Shown: positions 8,209 to 17,740, counted from the stretch's first letter. The stretch: DNA of 64,000 bases from Edaphobacter sp. 12200R-103 (GCF_010093025.1 NZ_CP048114.1:620001-684000); one strand, 5' to 3'. Made by a program: numbers and translations. Notes: generated from the letters alone by a model not told the origin.

Positions 8209-8663
8209 GGATCGAGATTGTGGACGAGGTGATTCCGTCAGCCGAGATCGTCGCAGGGCTGAAGGCAGGCACGGATGGAGCAGTGTGCGTCTTCGACGGG
8301 ATCGTGAGGGACAATACGCGTGGGCGAAATACGCTGCACCTGGACTACGAGGCCTATCGCGAGATGGCGCTGGAGCAGATGCGAACGCTGGCGGCTGAGG
8401 CTGTTGCGAAGTTTGGCGTGCGTGATGTGGCGCTGGTGCATCGTCTGGGACGCCTGGTTGTAGGAGAGACGAGCGTTCTGGTGGCGGTGGCTTCCGCACA
8501 TCGCGGGCCGGCGTTCGAGGCCTGCCGCTGGCTGATCGATACGCTGAAGCGCACGGTGCCGATCTGGAAGAAGGAGCAGTTTGTAGATGGCGCCGTGTGG
8601 GCCGATGGAGAGCCTTTTCCGGAGGAGATCAGAGTGACGGCCGCGGTTAAGGAGCAGCGGTGA
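8205..8663 (+). CDS. moaE: Molybdopterin synthase catalytic subunit MoaE
   Basis: A 152-residue subunit that forms the heterotetrameric molybdopterin synthase with MoaD in molybdenum cofactor synthesis. Conserved features include AVCVFDGIVRDNTRGR (GxVR region), LDYEAYREMALEQM, VALVHRLGRLVVGE, VAVASAHRGPAFEACRWLIDTLK and the active-site segment VPIWKKEQFVDG, with the paired lysines expected of the family. It starts at GTG 8205 inside the moaD stop (GTGA overlap). It also overlaps the next gene by 4 nt, so three genes form one tightly coupled unit. Confidence 0.95.
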   Translation: MRIEIVDEVIPSAEIVAGLKAGTDGAVCVFDGIVRDNTRGRNTLHLDYEAYREMALEQMRTLAAEAVAKFGVRDVALVHRLGRLVVGETSVLVAVASAHRGPAFEACRWLIDTLKRTVPIWKKEQFVDGAVWADGEPFPEEIRVTAAVKEQR

Positions 8664-9652
8664 GGACAGGAGTTGCAGTCGCGGTATGGCTGCTTGGACC
8701 TGCATTGCTGGCGCAGGCGCCGATTGTAAGGCGTCCGCCGATGCAGCCGGTTAGCCCTGATGCGGATCAGCAGCAGGCGCCATCGCCAGCCCAGGGAGGC
8801 GTGCCGACCATCCGGGTGCAGTCGCGGCTGGTGAATATCGCGGTCAGCGTGATGGATAAGAATGGCGCTCCGGTGGGCGGGCTGACCAAAGATGACTTTG
8901 TCATCCTGGAGGATGGAAGGCCGCAGAAGATTACGTACTTCGAAAAGGAATCTTCGACGCCGCTTTCGATTGTGCTCGCCATTGATGCGAGCAAGAGCGT
9001 GTTGCGGGACGAGCGGCTGGAGAAGACCGCTGCGACGCACTTCGTCAACGCACTGCTGCGCGATCAGGACGAGCTGGACCTGATGGATTTCTCTGATAAT
9101 GTGCGCGAAATCGTTCCGTTTACGAACCAGAAGAAGAAGATTGAGCGTGGGCTGAATGAGCTGCAACCGGGCGACGAGACCGCTCTTTACGATGCGATCT
9201 ACCTGGCGTCGGACAGGCTGGCTCAGACCAGCAACGATGCCGGGCGGCGACGTGTGGTTGTGGTGATTACGGACGGAGAGGATACGGCAAAGCGTTCCCG
9301 CTACAGCCAGGCGTTGGAAGAGGCGCAGAGAGCGGGGGCGATGATCTATCCCATCATCATCGTTCCCGTTTGGGAAGATGCCGGACGGAATACGGGTGGG
9401 GAGCATGCGCTGATTCAGCTGGCGAACGATACGGGAGGGAAGTACTTCTATGTCGAAGACAAGAAGGATCTCGAACCTGCATTTGCGCGCGTGTCGGACG
9501 ATCTGAGGACACAGTATGTGCTGGGCTACTATGCTCCGCCGGGCAAGCGGGATGAGACGTTTCGTTCAGTGAAGGTGCAGATGAAGGACCCTGCGCTTCA
9601 CCAGCAATATCAGTTGCGGCACCGCACGGGGTATTACTCGGACGCGCGTTGA
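8660..9652 (+). CDS. Secreted VWFA-related acidobacterial protein
   Basis: A 330-residue exported protein beginning with a signal peptide (MRTGVAVAVWLLGPALLAQA). A linker and the segment RLVNIAVSVMDKNGAPVGGLTKDDFVILEDG follow, which is typical of VWFA-related proteins common in Acidobacteriota. The VWA domain (about 105-290) has an intact MIDAS DASKS and a second acidic site VVVVITDGEDT, so divalent-metal-dependent binding to a partner protein is expected. It ends with the family tail YVLGYYAPPGKRDETFRSVKV...RHRTGYY. GTG 8660 overlaps the moaE stop. Its place in a molybdopterin operon has no obvious biochemical explanation and may only reflect shared transcription. Confidence 0.88.
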   Translation: MRTGVAVAVWLLGPALLAQAPIVRRPPMQPVSPDADQQQAPSPAQGGVPTIRVQSRLVNIAVSVMDKNGAPVGGLTKDDFVILEDGRPQKITYFEKESSTPLSIVLAIDASKSVLRDERLEKTAATHFVNALLRDQDELDLMDFSDNVREIVPFTNQKKKIERGLNELQPGDETALYDAIYLASDRLAQTSNDAGRRRVVVVITDGEDTAKRSRYSQALEEAQRAGAMIYPIIIVPVWEDAGRNTGGEHALIQLANDTGGKYFYVEDKKDLEPAFARVSDDLRTQYVLGYYAPPGKRDETFRSVKVQMKDPALHQQYQLRHRTGYYSDAR

Positions 9653-9738
9653 AGAACGGCCTTTTCGGTAGGGTGGATAAAGCCTGATTCAGGATGCCAG
9701 GTTTTTTCTGTCCCGCTACAGCCGTAGCGCTGGAAGCG

Positions 9739-9777
9739 AAATACAGGAATTCTTCGGCTTCGCTCAGAATGACGATT
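9739..9777. repeat. Dispersed repeat, family A
   Basis: The copy reads AAATACAGGAATTCTTCGGCTTCGCTCAGAATGACGATTG across 9739-9778. It lies in the 186-bp gap before the inositol-phosphatase gene. Confidence 0.7.
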
Positions 9778-9838
9778 GGATTTCAGGCACGAGCTGAGTT
9801 TTATGAGCACCATTTAGAGTAGAAGGCAGAGGGATCCC

Positions 9839-10714
9839 GTGAATCGATTTGAGTTTGCACACAAGGCCGAAGAGATTGCCCGCGAGGCAGGTTCGCTGCT
9901 GAAAAGTTTTTATGAGAAGGGCGTGACGCCAGAGTATAAGGGCGACGTCGATCTGGTGACGGAGGCCGACAAGAGCAGCGAGAAGCTGATCCGGCAGCGG
10001 CTGCAGGAGACCTTTCCCGGTCATGGGATCTATGGGGAAGAGGGAACGCGGGATGCTTTGGACAGCGAGTACCGCTGGTATGTCGATCCGCTGGATGGGA
10101 CGACCAACTTTGCGCATGGGTTTCCGGCTTTTGCGGTCGTGCTTGGACTGGAGCACAGGCCTGCTGGTTTGAAGCAGGATGAAGATGGTGTGCTGATTGC
10201 TGGAGTAGTGTACGATCCGCTGCGCGATGAGATGTTTGTTACCGAGAAGGGCAAGGGAGCGTGGCTGAACGGGAAGCAGATTCACGTCTCGAAGACGAAG
10301 ACTCTGCAGGAATCTCTGACGGCGACCGGGTTCCCGAGCCATAAGCGGCATTTGAATCCGAATGCATATTTTTATTACCAGATCACGCTGCGCTCTCATG
10401 GCGTGAGGCGTGCCGGTTCGGCTGCATTGGACCTGGCTTATGTGGCTTGCGGCAGGCTGGAAGGTTTCTGGGAGTTCAACCTGAATCCGTGGGATACGTC
10501 GTCGGGCGTGTTGCTGGTGACGGAGGCAGGCGGGACGGTGTCGCACTTCGATGGTGGCAGGTTCACGCTGGACAGCCGCGAGGTGTTGGCGACTAACACG
10601 CTTATTCAGGACGAGATGGTCCACATCTTCCGCGAAATGTTTGCCGGGCGTGAGCTGGACCCGATTCCTACGCCTGCGGAGTTCGCGGCACGAAGAGCTG
10701 CTGGAGAGAAGTAA
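9839..10714 (+). CDS. Inositol monophosphatase family protein
   Basis: A 291-residue Mg/Li-type phosphatase (inositol-1-phosphatase/SuhB/HisN-like superfamily) that hydrolyses small phosphomonoesters in the cytoplasm. Metal-binding motifs are complete: GEEGT near residue 66, WYVDPLDGTTNF with Asp83 and Asp86, and the late WDTSSGVLLVTEAGG motif with its Asp. It is a little longer than typical SuhB (about 265), with a C-terminal tail TPAEFAARRAAGEK. GTG 9839 is the start; AGAGGG lies about 5 nt upstream. The substrate (inositol phosphate, histidinol phosphate or PAP) cannot be decided from sequence. No operon partner is close, and repeats lie on both sides. Confidence 0.88.
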   Translation: MNRFEFAHKAEEIAREAGSLLKSFYEKGVTPEYKGDVDLVTEADKSSEKLIRQRLQETFPGHGIYGEEGTRDALDSEYRWYVDPLDGTTNFAHGFPAFAVVLGLEHRPAGLKQDEDGVLIAGVVYDPLRDEMFVTEKGKGAWLNGKQIHVSKTKTLQESLTATGFPSHKRHLNPNAYFYYQITLRSHGVRRAGSAALDLAYVACGRLEGFWEFNLNPWDTSSGVLLVTEAGGTVSHFDGGRFTLDSREVLATNTLIQDEMVHIFREMFAGRELDPIPTPAEFAARRAAGEK

Positions 10715-10787
10715 TGGGGCTTGAAGGGGGAGCGCTGGCGCAGTTTCATCATCGCTGATTCGTCGTCCTGAATGATCTTCTCGCCCC

Positions 10788-10895
10788 GTCATCCTTCGCG
10801 CTGCTCAGGATGACGATTCTCGGAACCATTGGCCAACGTGTCGCCGAAAGAACCGCGGGGCCTTCGACTTCGCTGCGCTCCGCTCAGGATGACAC
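10788..10895. repeat. Two dispersed family A repeats in tandem
   Basis: CGTCATCCTTCGCGCTGCTCAGGATGACG (10788-10816) and CCTTCGACTTCGCTGCGCTCCGCTCAGGATGACACTT (10861-10897) are two copies in the same orientation. They sit between the convergent inositol-phosphatase and ABC exporter genes, where they could also form terminating hairpins. Confidence 0.7.
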
Positions 10896-10941
10896 TTATG
10901 AGTGGAGTGCGTGGGCTGGAGCACGATGATGCCGTTTCAGC

Positions 10942-12780
10942 TTATGTAGCGACGGAGATCTCTTCTTCGAGCCGCTGCTTCTCAAACAGGCTGGTGTAGT
11001 AGCCGTTGCGCGCGAGCAGTTCGTCATGGGTGCCGAGCTCTGCGATGCGCCCATCCACCAGAACTGCGATCTGGTCGGCGCTGCGGGCCGTTGAGATGCG
11101 GTGGGAGATAAAGATGGTCGTGCGGTCCTGCATCACGTTGGCAAGCCCCTGGAGAATGCGTTCTTCGGTATAGGTATCGACCGAGGCAAGAGCATCGTCG
11201 AGGATCAGCACACGGGGATCGCGGATGACGGCGCGGGCGATGGAGGTGCGTTGCTTCTGGCCGCCGGAGAGGGTGACTCCCCGCTCGCCGACCATGGTGT
11301 CGAAGCCGCGGGGGAATTCGAGAATTTCGGTGCGGATGTGGGCGATGTTTGCGGCTTCTTCGATCTGCTGGTCGGTCGCTTTCGGGGTTCCGAAGGAGAT
11401 ATTGTGGCGAATGGTATCGGAGAACAGGAAGGTCTCCTGCGGGACGAAGCCGATGTTGGCGCGAAGCTCCGACAGGGGGAAGGAGCGGATAGGCTGGCCA
11501 TCGATCAGGATCATGTCCGGTGCCGCGTCTTCGAGGCGCGGGATGAGCGATACCAGTGTGGATTTTCCGGAGCCGGTAGGGCCGACAATGGCCAGCGATG
11601 AGCCTGCGGGAATCCTGAGATTGATGTTGTGAAGAATGGTGGGGCCGTTGGGATAGGAGAAAGAGAGATTCCGGAATTCGATGTCGCCACGGATGCTGCA
11701 GGGCTGAAGGAATCGAGAAGCAGATCCCTCCACTTCGCTGCGCTCCGGTCGGGATGGCACATCTTTTTTCAAGTTTTCAGAGCTGGGCCGACAGGCAAGC
11801 AGCGCGGGATCGTCGTCGATGGCGGGTTGCTGTTTGAGCAACTCGTCGATGCGCACGATGGAGGCGGTTCCGCGCTGGAAGAGATTAACGACCCAGCCGA
11901 TGGCGATGATGGGCCAGATCAGCTGCACCATGTAGACGTTGAAGCTGGTGAATTCGCCGACTGTGATGCGGTGCTGTACGACCTCGTGACCACCGATGAG
12001 CAGCGTGATCATCAGGGAGAGTCCGAGGACAAACTCCAGCGTTGGCCACAGCATGGCCATCAGGCGGACCAGATGAAGACTGCGGCGGATGTACTCTCGG
12101 TTGGCCTCCTCAAAGGAGGCAATCTCGGCCTCTTCCTGGGCGAAAGCGCGGATAAGGCGTGCGCCGGAGAAGTTCTCCTGCGCTTTGGCCGAGATGTCGG
12201 AGAACATGGCCTGGATGCGTTCGAAGCGACGATGAATCCTGTTTCCGAAGTACTGAACGATGACCGATGCTGCAGGCAGAGGAGCGAACGCAAAGAGGGT
12301 CAGCTTGGGGCTGATGCGATACATGAAGGGCAGCGCGGCGCAGGTAAAGACCAGCGTGTTGGCGCTGTACATGATGGCAGGGCCAAGAAGTTGGCGGACG
12401 GCGCTCAGATCGTTGGTGGTGCGGGCCATGATGTCGCCCGTGCGATGGGTGTGATAAAAGCCGGGCGCCTGACGCTCGAGATTGGCGAAGAGGTCATTGC
12501 GCAGGTCATATTCGATCTCGCGCGAGGCACCGATGATGACCTGCCGGGTGATGTAAAGGAAGACTGCGGAGGAGGCCGCAACCAGGAGAAGACGCAGAGC
12601 ATGGAACAGGATCTTCTGCTGGGTGATGCCGTGTCGCATATCGTCGATGGCATGGCCGATGACGATAGGGACCAGAACCTTAAGGACGTTATAGGCGATG
12701 ACAGCCACGCCGCCCCAGGCGAGAGACTTCCAGTAACGCTTGAGGTAAGGCTTGAGAGGTTTGAGTCGGTCCATCAGCAT
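10942..12780 (-). CDS. ABC transporter, fused permease and ATPase (MsbA/MdlB-like exporter)
   Basis: A 612-residue half-transporter that would work as an inner-membrane homodimer or heterodimer. The N-terminal six-helix membrane domain (about 15-310) begins LKRYWKSLAWGGVAVIAYNVLKVLVPIVIG and carries the coupling region YDLRNDLFANLERQAPGFYHTHRTGDIMARTTND. The ATPase domain (about 365-600) has Walker A GPTGSGKST (400-408), signature LSGGQKQR (504-511), Walker B VLILDDALASVD and the switch His in FISHRIS. Between the two, residues 341-354 (DVPSRPERSEVEGSA) are encoded by a copy of the dispersed family A repeat, so the linker is longer than usual. The substrate is unknown. It is preceded on its own strand by the FKBP gene. 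Confidence 0.93.
   Translation of the reverse strand: MLMDRLKPLKPYLKRYWKSLAWGGVAVIAYNVLKVLVPIVIGHAIDDMRHGITQQKILFHALRLLLVAASSAVFLYITRQVIIGASREIEYDLRNDLFANLERQAPGFYHTHRTGDIMARTTNDLSAVRQLLGPAIMYSANTLVFTCAALPFMYRISPKLTLFAFAPLPAASVIVQYFGNRIHRRFERIQAMFSDISAKAQENFSGARLIRAFAQEEAEIASFEEANREYIRRSLHLVRLMAMLWPTLEFVLGLSLMITLLIGGHEVVQHRITVGEFTSFNVYMVQLIWPIIAIGWVVNLFQRGTASIVRIDELLKQQPAIDDDPALLACRPSSENLKKDVPSRPERSEVEGSASRFLQPCSIRGDIEFRNLSFSYPNGPTILHNINLRIPAGSSLAIVGPTGSGKSTLVSLIPRLEDAAPDMILIDGQPIRSFPLSELRANIGFVPQETFLFSDTIRHNISFGTPKATDQQIEEAANIAHIRTEILEFPRGFDTMVGERGVTLSGGQKQRTSIARAVIRDPRVLILDDALASVDTYTEERILQGLANVMQDRTTIFISHRISTARSADQIAVLVDGRIAELGTHDELLARNGYYTSLFEKQRLEEEISVAT
11720..11760. repeat. Family A repeat inside an open reading frame
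   Basis: GCAGATCCCTCCACTTCGCTGCGCTCCGGTCGGGATGGCAC fills 11720-11760 and is a diverged copy of the intergenic element (GCAGATCCTTCGACTCGCTACGCTCGCTCAGAATGACAC). It is read in frame on the minus strand as VPSRPERSEVEGSA, in the linker between the membrane and ATPase domains of the ABC exporter. The fit without frameshift or stop indicates a tolerated insertion. Confidence 0.8.
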
Positions 12781-12866
12781 GCAGAGAATAGTTTAGAGCC
12801 GCAGAGATTAGATTCCCGGAGCGAGCGGGAAGGTTCTTAGAATTGCCGTCGCTCCGGGCTTTCTTC

Positions 12867-13604
12867 TCAATGATTTGGGTTGCTTTGTGGCGGCTGTCCC
12901 CCGGACGGGCTGGTGGCTGGCGGAGGGGAGGGAGGCTTGCTGGTCGAAGGCTCCGGAGTTTCGCCCGGTTTGGGGGCAGGCTGGGCCGGATTTGCCTCAC
13001 TCGGCTCTGACGGGGCAGTGGGCGCGGGATTCTCCTGCGGGGGGGTGTCGGACTGTGCGACCAGCTCGATATCAAAGATGAGGTCGGCCTTGGGCGGGAT
13101 TACCGGCGCGCGGCCGGATTCGCCGTAAGCGAGCTGGTAGGGAATGAAGAGGCGTCGCTTGCCTCCGATGCGCATGCCTTCAAACCCGGTGTCCCATCCT
13201 GGGATAACCCTGCGGGCGCCGTAGGGAAAGACGATAGGCTCCCCGCCTGGATGATCGTAGGAGGAGTCGAACTTCGTTCCATCGGTCAGCCAGCCGGTGT
13301 ACCTGACGGTGTAGTACTGCTGCTGTTTGGCAAGCTCGCCTGTGCCAATCTGCGTATCGATATAGCGAAGCGAATACAGAGCTTTGGGCGTGCCCTCAAC
13401 CTTCGGGACGTTCGGAGGATTGTCGGCTGCGTTCGCCGCTGTCTCAGCCATGGGTGCGGCGGCCGCCGCTGGCTTTGCGGCCGGTTTCGAGGCGGCAGAC
13501 GAGGTGTGGTGCGTTGTGCGCTTCGGCGTCCTTTCTGTGGTGGTCTGGGCGGCAGCGGCTGTGGCGAGGATGGCTGCAAGTGCGAGGGAGGATTGAAATC
13601 TCAT
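12867..13604 (-). CDS. Secreted FKBP-type peptidyl-prolyl cis-trans isomerase
   Basis: A 245-residue exported folding enzyme. A signal peptide (MRFQSSLALAAILATAAAAQ) and an Ala/Lys/Thr-rich linker precede the FKBP domain (about 72-188). That domain contains YYTVRYTGWLTDGTKFDSSYDHPGGEPIVFPYG, VIPGWDTGFEGMRIGGKRRLFIPYQLAYGESG and IPPKADLIFDIELV, with the expected aromatic pocket residues. The C-terminal 60 residues are Pro/Ser/Glu-rich (PAPTAPSEPSEANPAQPAPKPGE...), a flexible tail of unknown role. AGGAG lies about 6 nt before ATG 13604. It is upstream of the ABC exporter on the same strand (86 bp apart) and may be cotranscribed. A periplasmic location is inferred. Confidence 0.93.
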   Translation of the reverse strand: MRFQSSLALAAILATAAAAQTTTERTPKRTTHHTSSAASKPAAKPAAAAAPMAETAANAADNPPNVPKVEGTPKALYSLRYIDTQIGTGELAKQQQYYTVRYTGWLTDGTKFDSSYDHPGGEPIVFPYGARRVIPGWDTGFEGMRIGGKRRLFIPYQLAYGESGRAPVIPPKADLIFDIELVAQSDTPPQENPAPTAPSEPSEANPAQPAPKPGETPEPSTSKPPSPPPATSPSGGQPPQSNPNH

Positions 13605-13899
13605 GTTGGCTCCTAGCTGTTTCGTCTCGGCATTCGATGGATTAGGTCGAGAGTAAAGTTATCCGGGTTTTGCGTCCACAATGTGCAGAGGTGTTCGTAA
13701 AGGGTGAGTCCTTTTGAGCGTCTTGAGCTTTAGGCGAAGTTGCAGGCTTCGAGGAAGTCGGTCAAGCGCTTTGAGTTGTCGATGGGGACCACGGAAGAAT
13801 GCATTTCGCGCTCAGAGGGCAGGCTGCGTCCAAATTACGGCATGGTCTGACCTTGCATTGATTTTTAGATTCGAATTGGTAATTCCTCATCATTTCTCG

Positions 13900-13929
13900 T
13901 TGACAGCCTTTCGATTGCTTCCCTATAGT
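13900..13929 (+). promoter_or_regulatory. Sigma70-type promoter for the first TonB-dependent receptor
   Basis: TTGACA (13900-13905) and TATAGT (13924-13929) are separated by 18 bp, giving a predicted start near 13936 and a 5' leader of about 75 nt. It lies in the 408-bp gap 13605-14012, which is A+T-richer than its surroundings and holds no other recognisable gene. Confidence 0.75.
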
Positions 13930-14012
13930 CTTGCATCGTCCAAACAAGCTGATTTTATTTGCTATAAGCCCCTCGAGGTTTATAGACTCCCAATTTTTCC
14001 GAGGCTCAAACG

Positions 14013-17000
14013 ATGATCACTAGAACGAAAATTGGACAGTCCAGTGAACTGTTTTTCCTTCTACTATTGCCAATTATTTTCCTGCTCGCTCCCATTCGGC
14101 CCGTTCTCGCGCAGAGTGCCGGCAACGCCAGCATCCAGGGAAACATCACCGATTCGACGAGCGCAGTTATTCCGGGCGCAATGATTACGCTCACCAATGT
14201 CGCCACCGGTATCAAGCGGACGGCAATCAGCGATAACGGCGGCCTTTATACCTTTCCCAATACTTCCGTCGGAACGTACACCCTCAGCGTTGCCAAAACC
14301 GGATTCCAGACCTATACCCGTACTGGAATCGTTCTCGAGGTTGGGAGCGCGATCTCTATCAATGTGTCCATGACCGTAGGCAGTCAAAGTGAGCACATCG
14401 AGGTCAAGGCCGAAGGACTTGCTTTGCAGACGGAGGATGCCTCCTTCAAGCAGACCATTGACCAGCAGACAGTAACGGAGATGCCGCTCAATGGCCGCCA
14501 GATGACGGGTCTGATCACGCTCTCCGGCGGTTCGACACCGGCCCCCGGAGGGGACTTTACCGGTAGCAAATACACCTATCAGACCATCTCTGTCTCCATC
14601 GCGGGTGGCGGAGGCAACACCACGATGTGGCGTCTGGATGGAGGCCCCAACAACGACTATATGGCCAACGGTAACCTTCCGTTTCCTTTCCCGGATGCCG
14701 TCAGCCAGTTCAGCGTCGAATCCACTGCGCTGAGTGCGCAGAATGGCATGCATACCGGCGGTCTGGTCAATGTGGTCACGCGCTCCGGAACCAACCAGTA
14801 TCATGGCTCGGCCTTTGAGTTCATTCGCAACAACTACATCAACGCATCGAACTTTTTCTCCGCACACAAGGATACGCTGCATCAGAACCAGTACGGCGGC
14901 ACCTTCGGCGGCCCCATCCTCAGGGACAAGCTCTTCGCCTTCGCCGGTTATCAGCGCACCAGCTCGAACCAGGCACAAGATTCCAAGCAAGCGTTCGTGC
15001 CTACCGCAGCCAATCTGGCAGGCGACTTTTCGGTTACCGATCCCGTTGCCGATGCAACACACCGCGTAGGCTCCAAGACACCGGCCGGATCGTGCAATAC
15101 CACTTATACCCAACTTCGCGATCCTTCAACGGGTGCAGTGCTTACGGGGAATAAGTACGCGACAGCGCCAAACTACAACGCGCAAGCCCTCAAACTGCTC
15201 AACTATCTGCCCAAGATCGATCCCGCAACCGATACCGGCAACTGCGGCCTGGTGAAGTACTCGATCCCGCTGCGGACGGCGGACAACCAGTTTGTTACGC
15301 GAGTGGACTATGCCATCAACTCGAACCATAACCTGTATGGCCGCTACTTCATCGATGGTTTTCAACAGCCCGCTTTCTTCGATCCGACCAACATTCTCGT
15401 CACCACGCAGGCCGGGCTTTCACAGCGAGTACAGTCCTTCACCCTGGGTGATGCCTACACGATCACACCAAAGATTGTGAACACGGCCCATGTCACCATT
15501 CTGCGCCGCCGCAACAACCGGGGTTATGCCGCCAATAACATCAACGCCGCTACTCTGGGTGTCGATCTCTACCAAAACCAGCCCAATGGCCTGCAAATGA
15601 CGACGTCGAACAAGTTCACCATCGGCGGCGGCACCAATTCAAACTCCAAGTTCAACGACAATACACTTGCCTTCGATGACGATATTACGATGTTGCTGGG
15701 CAGGCATCAGCTTGTCTTCGGCGGTGAATACGCACGCAACCAACTGAATATCGCCAATGCTTACGAGAGCAACGGTGTCTTCACCTTCGATGGCCGCTAC
15801 GGCGCCAATGGACCCGGGGGCGGTTCTGCCGGAGGAGATCCCAATCTCGACTTCCTCATGGGAAGCCTGAGCGCCTTTGAGCAAAGCAAGCAGCAGCAAA
15901 ACGCTCTGCGTGGTCCAATCCCAAGCCTCTATATTCAGGACACCTACCATCCCAGCCCCTCCGTCACCCTGGTCGCCGGCCTGCGCTGGAGTCCCAATTT
16001 CATGCCTTACGACTACTTCCACCGAGGGGTCACCTTCGATTACGACGCGTTCCTGGCAAACAAGGTCAGCTCCGTTTACCCCAATGCACCCGCAGGAGCC
16101 TTCTTCTACGGCGATCCCGGTGTCTCCAAAACATTCACCAAAAACTCGCTCCTGCAGTTCTCACCCAACATCGGCATCTCATGGGATCCTACCGGCTCTG
16201 GCAAGACGGTAATCCGCGCGGGCGCTGAGATCGCGTACGACCAGGTCAACTACTTTACGGCCCAACGCAATCAGCAAAATCCTCCCTTCGCCACTGCGAT
16301 CAAGCAGACGCAGACCTCGACCTCCGGGCCGATCAACTTCTCTGCACCCTGGTCCGCAGGCACCGTCACTTCCAACCCATTCCCGCAGCCACAGATTCCA
16401 ACTCCCTCTATCGCGCAGTTCTTTGCTCAGTCGCAGTACATCGTGTTGCCTCCGCATTATCACCCGTCTTACAGCCAGCAATGGACGGCCAGCGTACAGC
16501 GTCAGCTTGGACAATGGCAGCTCCAGGTCCAGTACATCGGCAGCCATACTGTTCACGCGCCAGCGGGAACACCGTTCAACCCGGCTCTTTACATCCCCGG
16601 AGTCTGGGGTGCGGGCGGCACCGGGTGTCCTGGAGTTGTTACTACCGGGCCGGCCGGCAAGCCCGCCGGGGCGGCTGGAACCCCATGCTCCACCGTTGCC
16701 AATCAGACGCAGCGCTACGCTCTCACTGTCGCCAACCCGCTTCAGGGGAATCAATATGCAGGCGGCGGCTCCTCAATCCTGATCAATTACAACGGCATGT
16801 CGAACTATAACGGCCTGGTCTCCACAATCCAGCACCGTCTCTCCTCCAGCTTCAGCCTGATGGCCAACCACACCTGGTCCAAGTGCCTCAGTCTCTCAGA
16901 CGCTCAGGGCGATACCGCCGGCAACAGCTTCCAGAATCCCCGCAATCCTGCATTGGACTACGGCCCATGCGGTTCGGACTACAGGAACATCGAAAACATT

Positions 17001-17558
17001 GTTCTGATCGCCACAAGCAAATTCCCCCTCACCGGCTTCAAGGCCATACTCGCCAACAACTGGATCTTCGCTCCATTGGTTCATATTCAGAGCGGGGCGC
17101 CGTTCAATGTCACCTCCGGACAGGACAACTCCTTTACCAGCATCGGCAGTGATCGGCCGAATCTTGTATCCGGAACTTCCGTCTATACCGGCACCAAAAT
17201 TCAATCCGTTGGTGCGGCAAATCGGCAGTATCTCAATACCGGTGCCTTCGCACAGGTCACCGCCGGATGCCCGACTCCGCTTTCGCCCGCAATCTGCTCC
17301 GGCTATGGGACCTACGGAAATATCAGAAGGAACTCCTTCCGTGGCCCGTCCAGCTATCAGTTCGATGCTCAGATCTCGCGGATCTTCCCGATCCACGAAA
17401 GCCTGACGGCAACCTTGCGTTTGGAAGCGTTCAACGTGCTGAATCATCCGAACTTCAGCAACCCCAGTGCATCGCTTACGTCCAGCACATTCGGTCAAAT
17501 CTCCTCCACATCCAACCAGGCCCGCATCTTCCAAGGCTCGGTAAAGCTCAAGTTCTAA
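14013..17558 (+). CDS. TonB-dependent receptor, Oar-like, with carboxypeptidase-regulatory-like domain
   Basis: An 1181-residue outer-membrane protein. A signal peptide (LFFLLLLPIIFLLAPIRPVLAQS) is followed by a carboxypeptidase-regulatory-like beta-sandwich (about 35-120: ASIQGNITDSTSAVIPGAMITLTNVATG...). Next come a plug with MPLNGRQMTGLITLSGG and a very long 22-strand-type barrel rich in aromatic/Asn turns. It ends RIFQGSVKLKF, the terminal-aromatic C-terminus needed for barrel assembly. Receptors of this size and layout in Acidobacteriota are thought to import glycans or other large substrates, but nothing here identifies the ligand; there is no SusD partner beside it. ATG 14013 is the start, preceded by GAGGCTC. 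A promoter is at 13900 and a terminator follows. Confidence 0.92.
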   Translation: MITRTKIGQSSELFFLLLLPIIFLLAPIRPVLAQSAGNASIQGNITDSTSAVIPGAMITLTNVATGIKRTAISDNGGLYTFPNTSVGTYTLSVAKTGFQTYTRTGIVLEVGSAISINVSMTVGSQSEHIEVKAEGLALQTEDASFKQTIDQQTVTEMPLNGRQMTGLITLSGGSTPAPGGDFTGSKYTYQTISVSIAGGGGNTTMWRLDGGPNNDYMANGNLPFPFPDAVSQFSVESTALSAQNGMHTGGLVNVVTRSGTNQYHGSAFEFIRNNYINASNFFSAHKDTLHQNQYGGTFGGPILRDKLFAFAGYQRTSSNQAQDSKQAFVPTAANLAGDFSVTDPVADATHRVGSKTPAGSCNTTYTQLRDPSTGAVLTGNKYATAPNYNAQALKLLNYLPKIDPATDTGNCGLVKYSIPLRTADNQFVTRVDYAINSNHNLYGRYFIDGFQQPAFFDPTNILVTTQAGLSQRVQSFTLGDAYTITPKIVNTAHVTILRRRNNRGYAANNINAATLGVDLYQNQPNGLQMTTSNKFTIGGGTNSNSKFNDNTLAFDDDITMLLGRHQLVFGGEYARNQLNIANAYESNGVFTFDGRYGANGPGGGSAGGDPNLDFLMGSLSAFEQSKQQQNALRGPIPSLYIQDTYHPSPSVTLVAGLRWSPNFMPYDYFHRGVTFDYDAFLANKVSSVYPNAPAGAFFYGDPGVSKTFTKNSLLQFSPNIGISWDPTGSGKTVIRAGAEIAYDQVNYFTAQRNQQNPPFATAIKQTQTSTSGPINFSAPWSAGTVTSNPFPQPQIPTPSIAQFFAQSQYIVLPPHYHPSYSQQWTASVQRQLGQWQLQVQYIGSHTVHAPAGTPFNPALYIPGVWGAGGTGCPGVVTTGPAGKPAGAAGTPCSTVANQTQRYALTVANPLQGNQYAGGGSSILINYNGMSNYNGLVSTIQHRLSSSFSLMANHTWSKCLSLSDAQGDTAGNSFQNPRNPALDYGPCGSDYRNIENIVLIATSKFPLTGFKAILANNWIFAPLVHIQSGAPFNVTSGQDNSFTSIGSDRPNLVSGTSVYTGTKIQSVGAANRQYLNTGAFAQVTAGCPTPLSPAICSGYGTYGNIRRNSFRGPSSYQFDAQISRIFPIHESLTATLRLEAFNVLNHPNFSNPSASLTSSTFGQISSTSNQARIFQGSVKLKF

Positions 17559-17592
17559 CCTGAGCGGAGCGGAGGAAGTCCGGCCCGGAATG

Positions 17593-17630
17593 AAGCGGCC
17601 ATTCCATAACGGGATTGGCCGCTCTTTTAT
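17593..17630 (+). terminator. Terminator after the first TonB-dependent receptor
   Basis: AGCGGCCA (17594-17601) pairs with TGGCCGCT (17616-17623), followed by CTTTTATTCTTTG. It lies 35 bp after the stop codon in the convergent gap to the LptF-LptG gene. Confidence 0.75.
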
Positions 17631-17740
17631 TCTTTGTGCGAAATGTATCTACCGTTCGGCTCCCCAAACAAACACGAAAGAAACTGCAGTGCCAGCGGGC
17701 GGGAAATCTGCGAGTTTCCCCCGGGAGAGAGGGAGATCTT

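Noticed and set aside
11629..12840. 403-codon plus-strand frame opposite the ABC exporter
   Set aside because: It is a mirror frame of a clear exporter gene; its translation is Asp/Gly/Arg-rich without domains.
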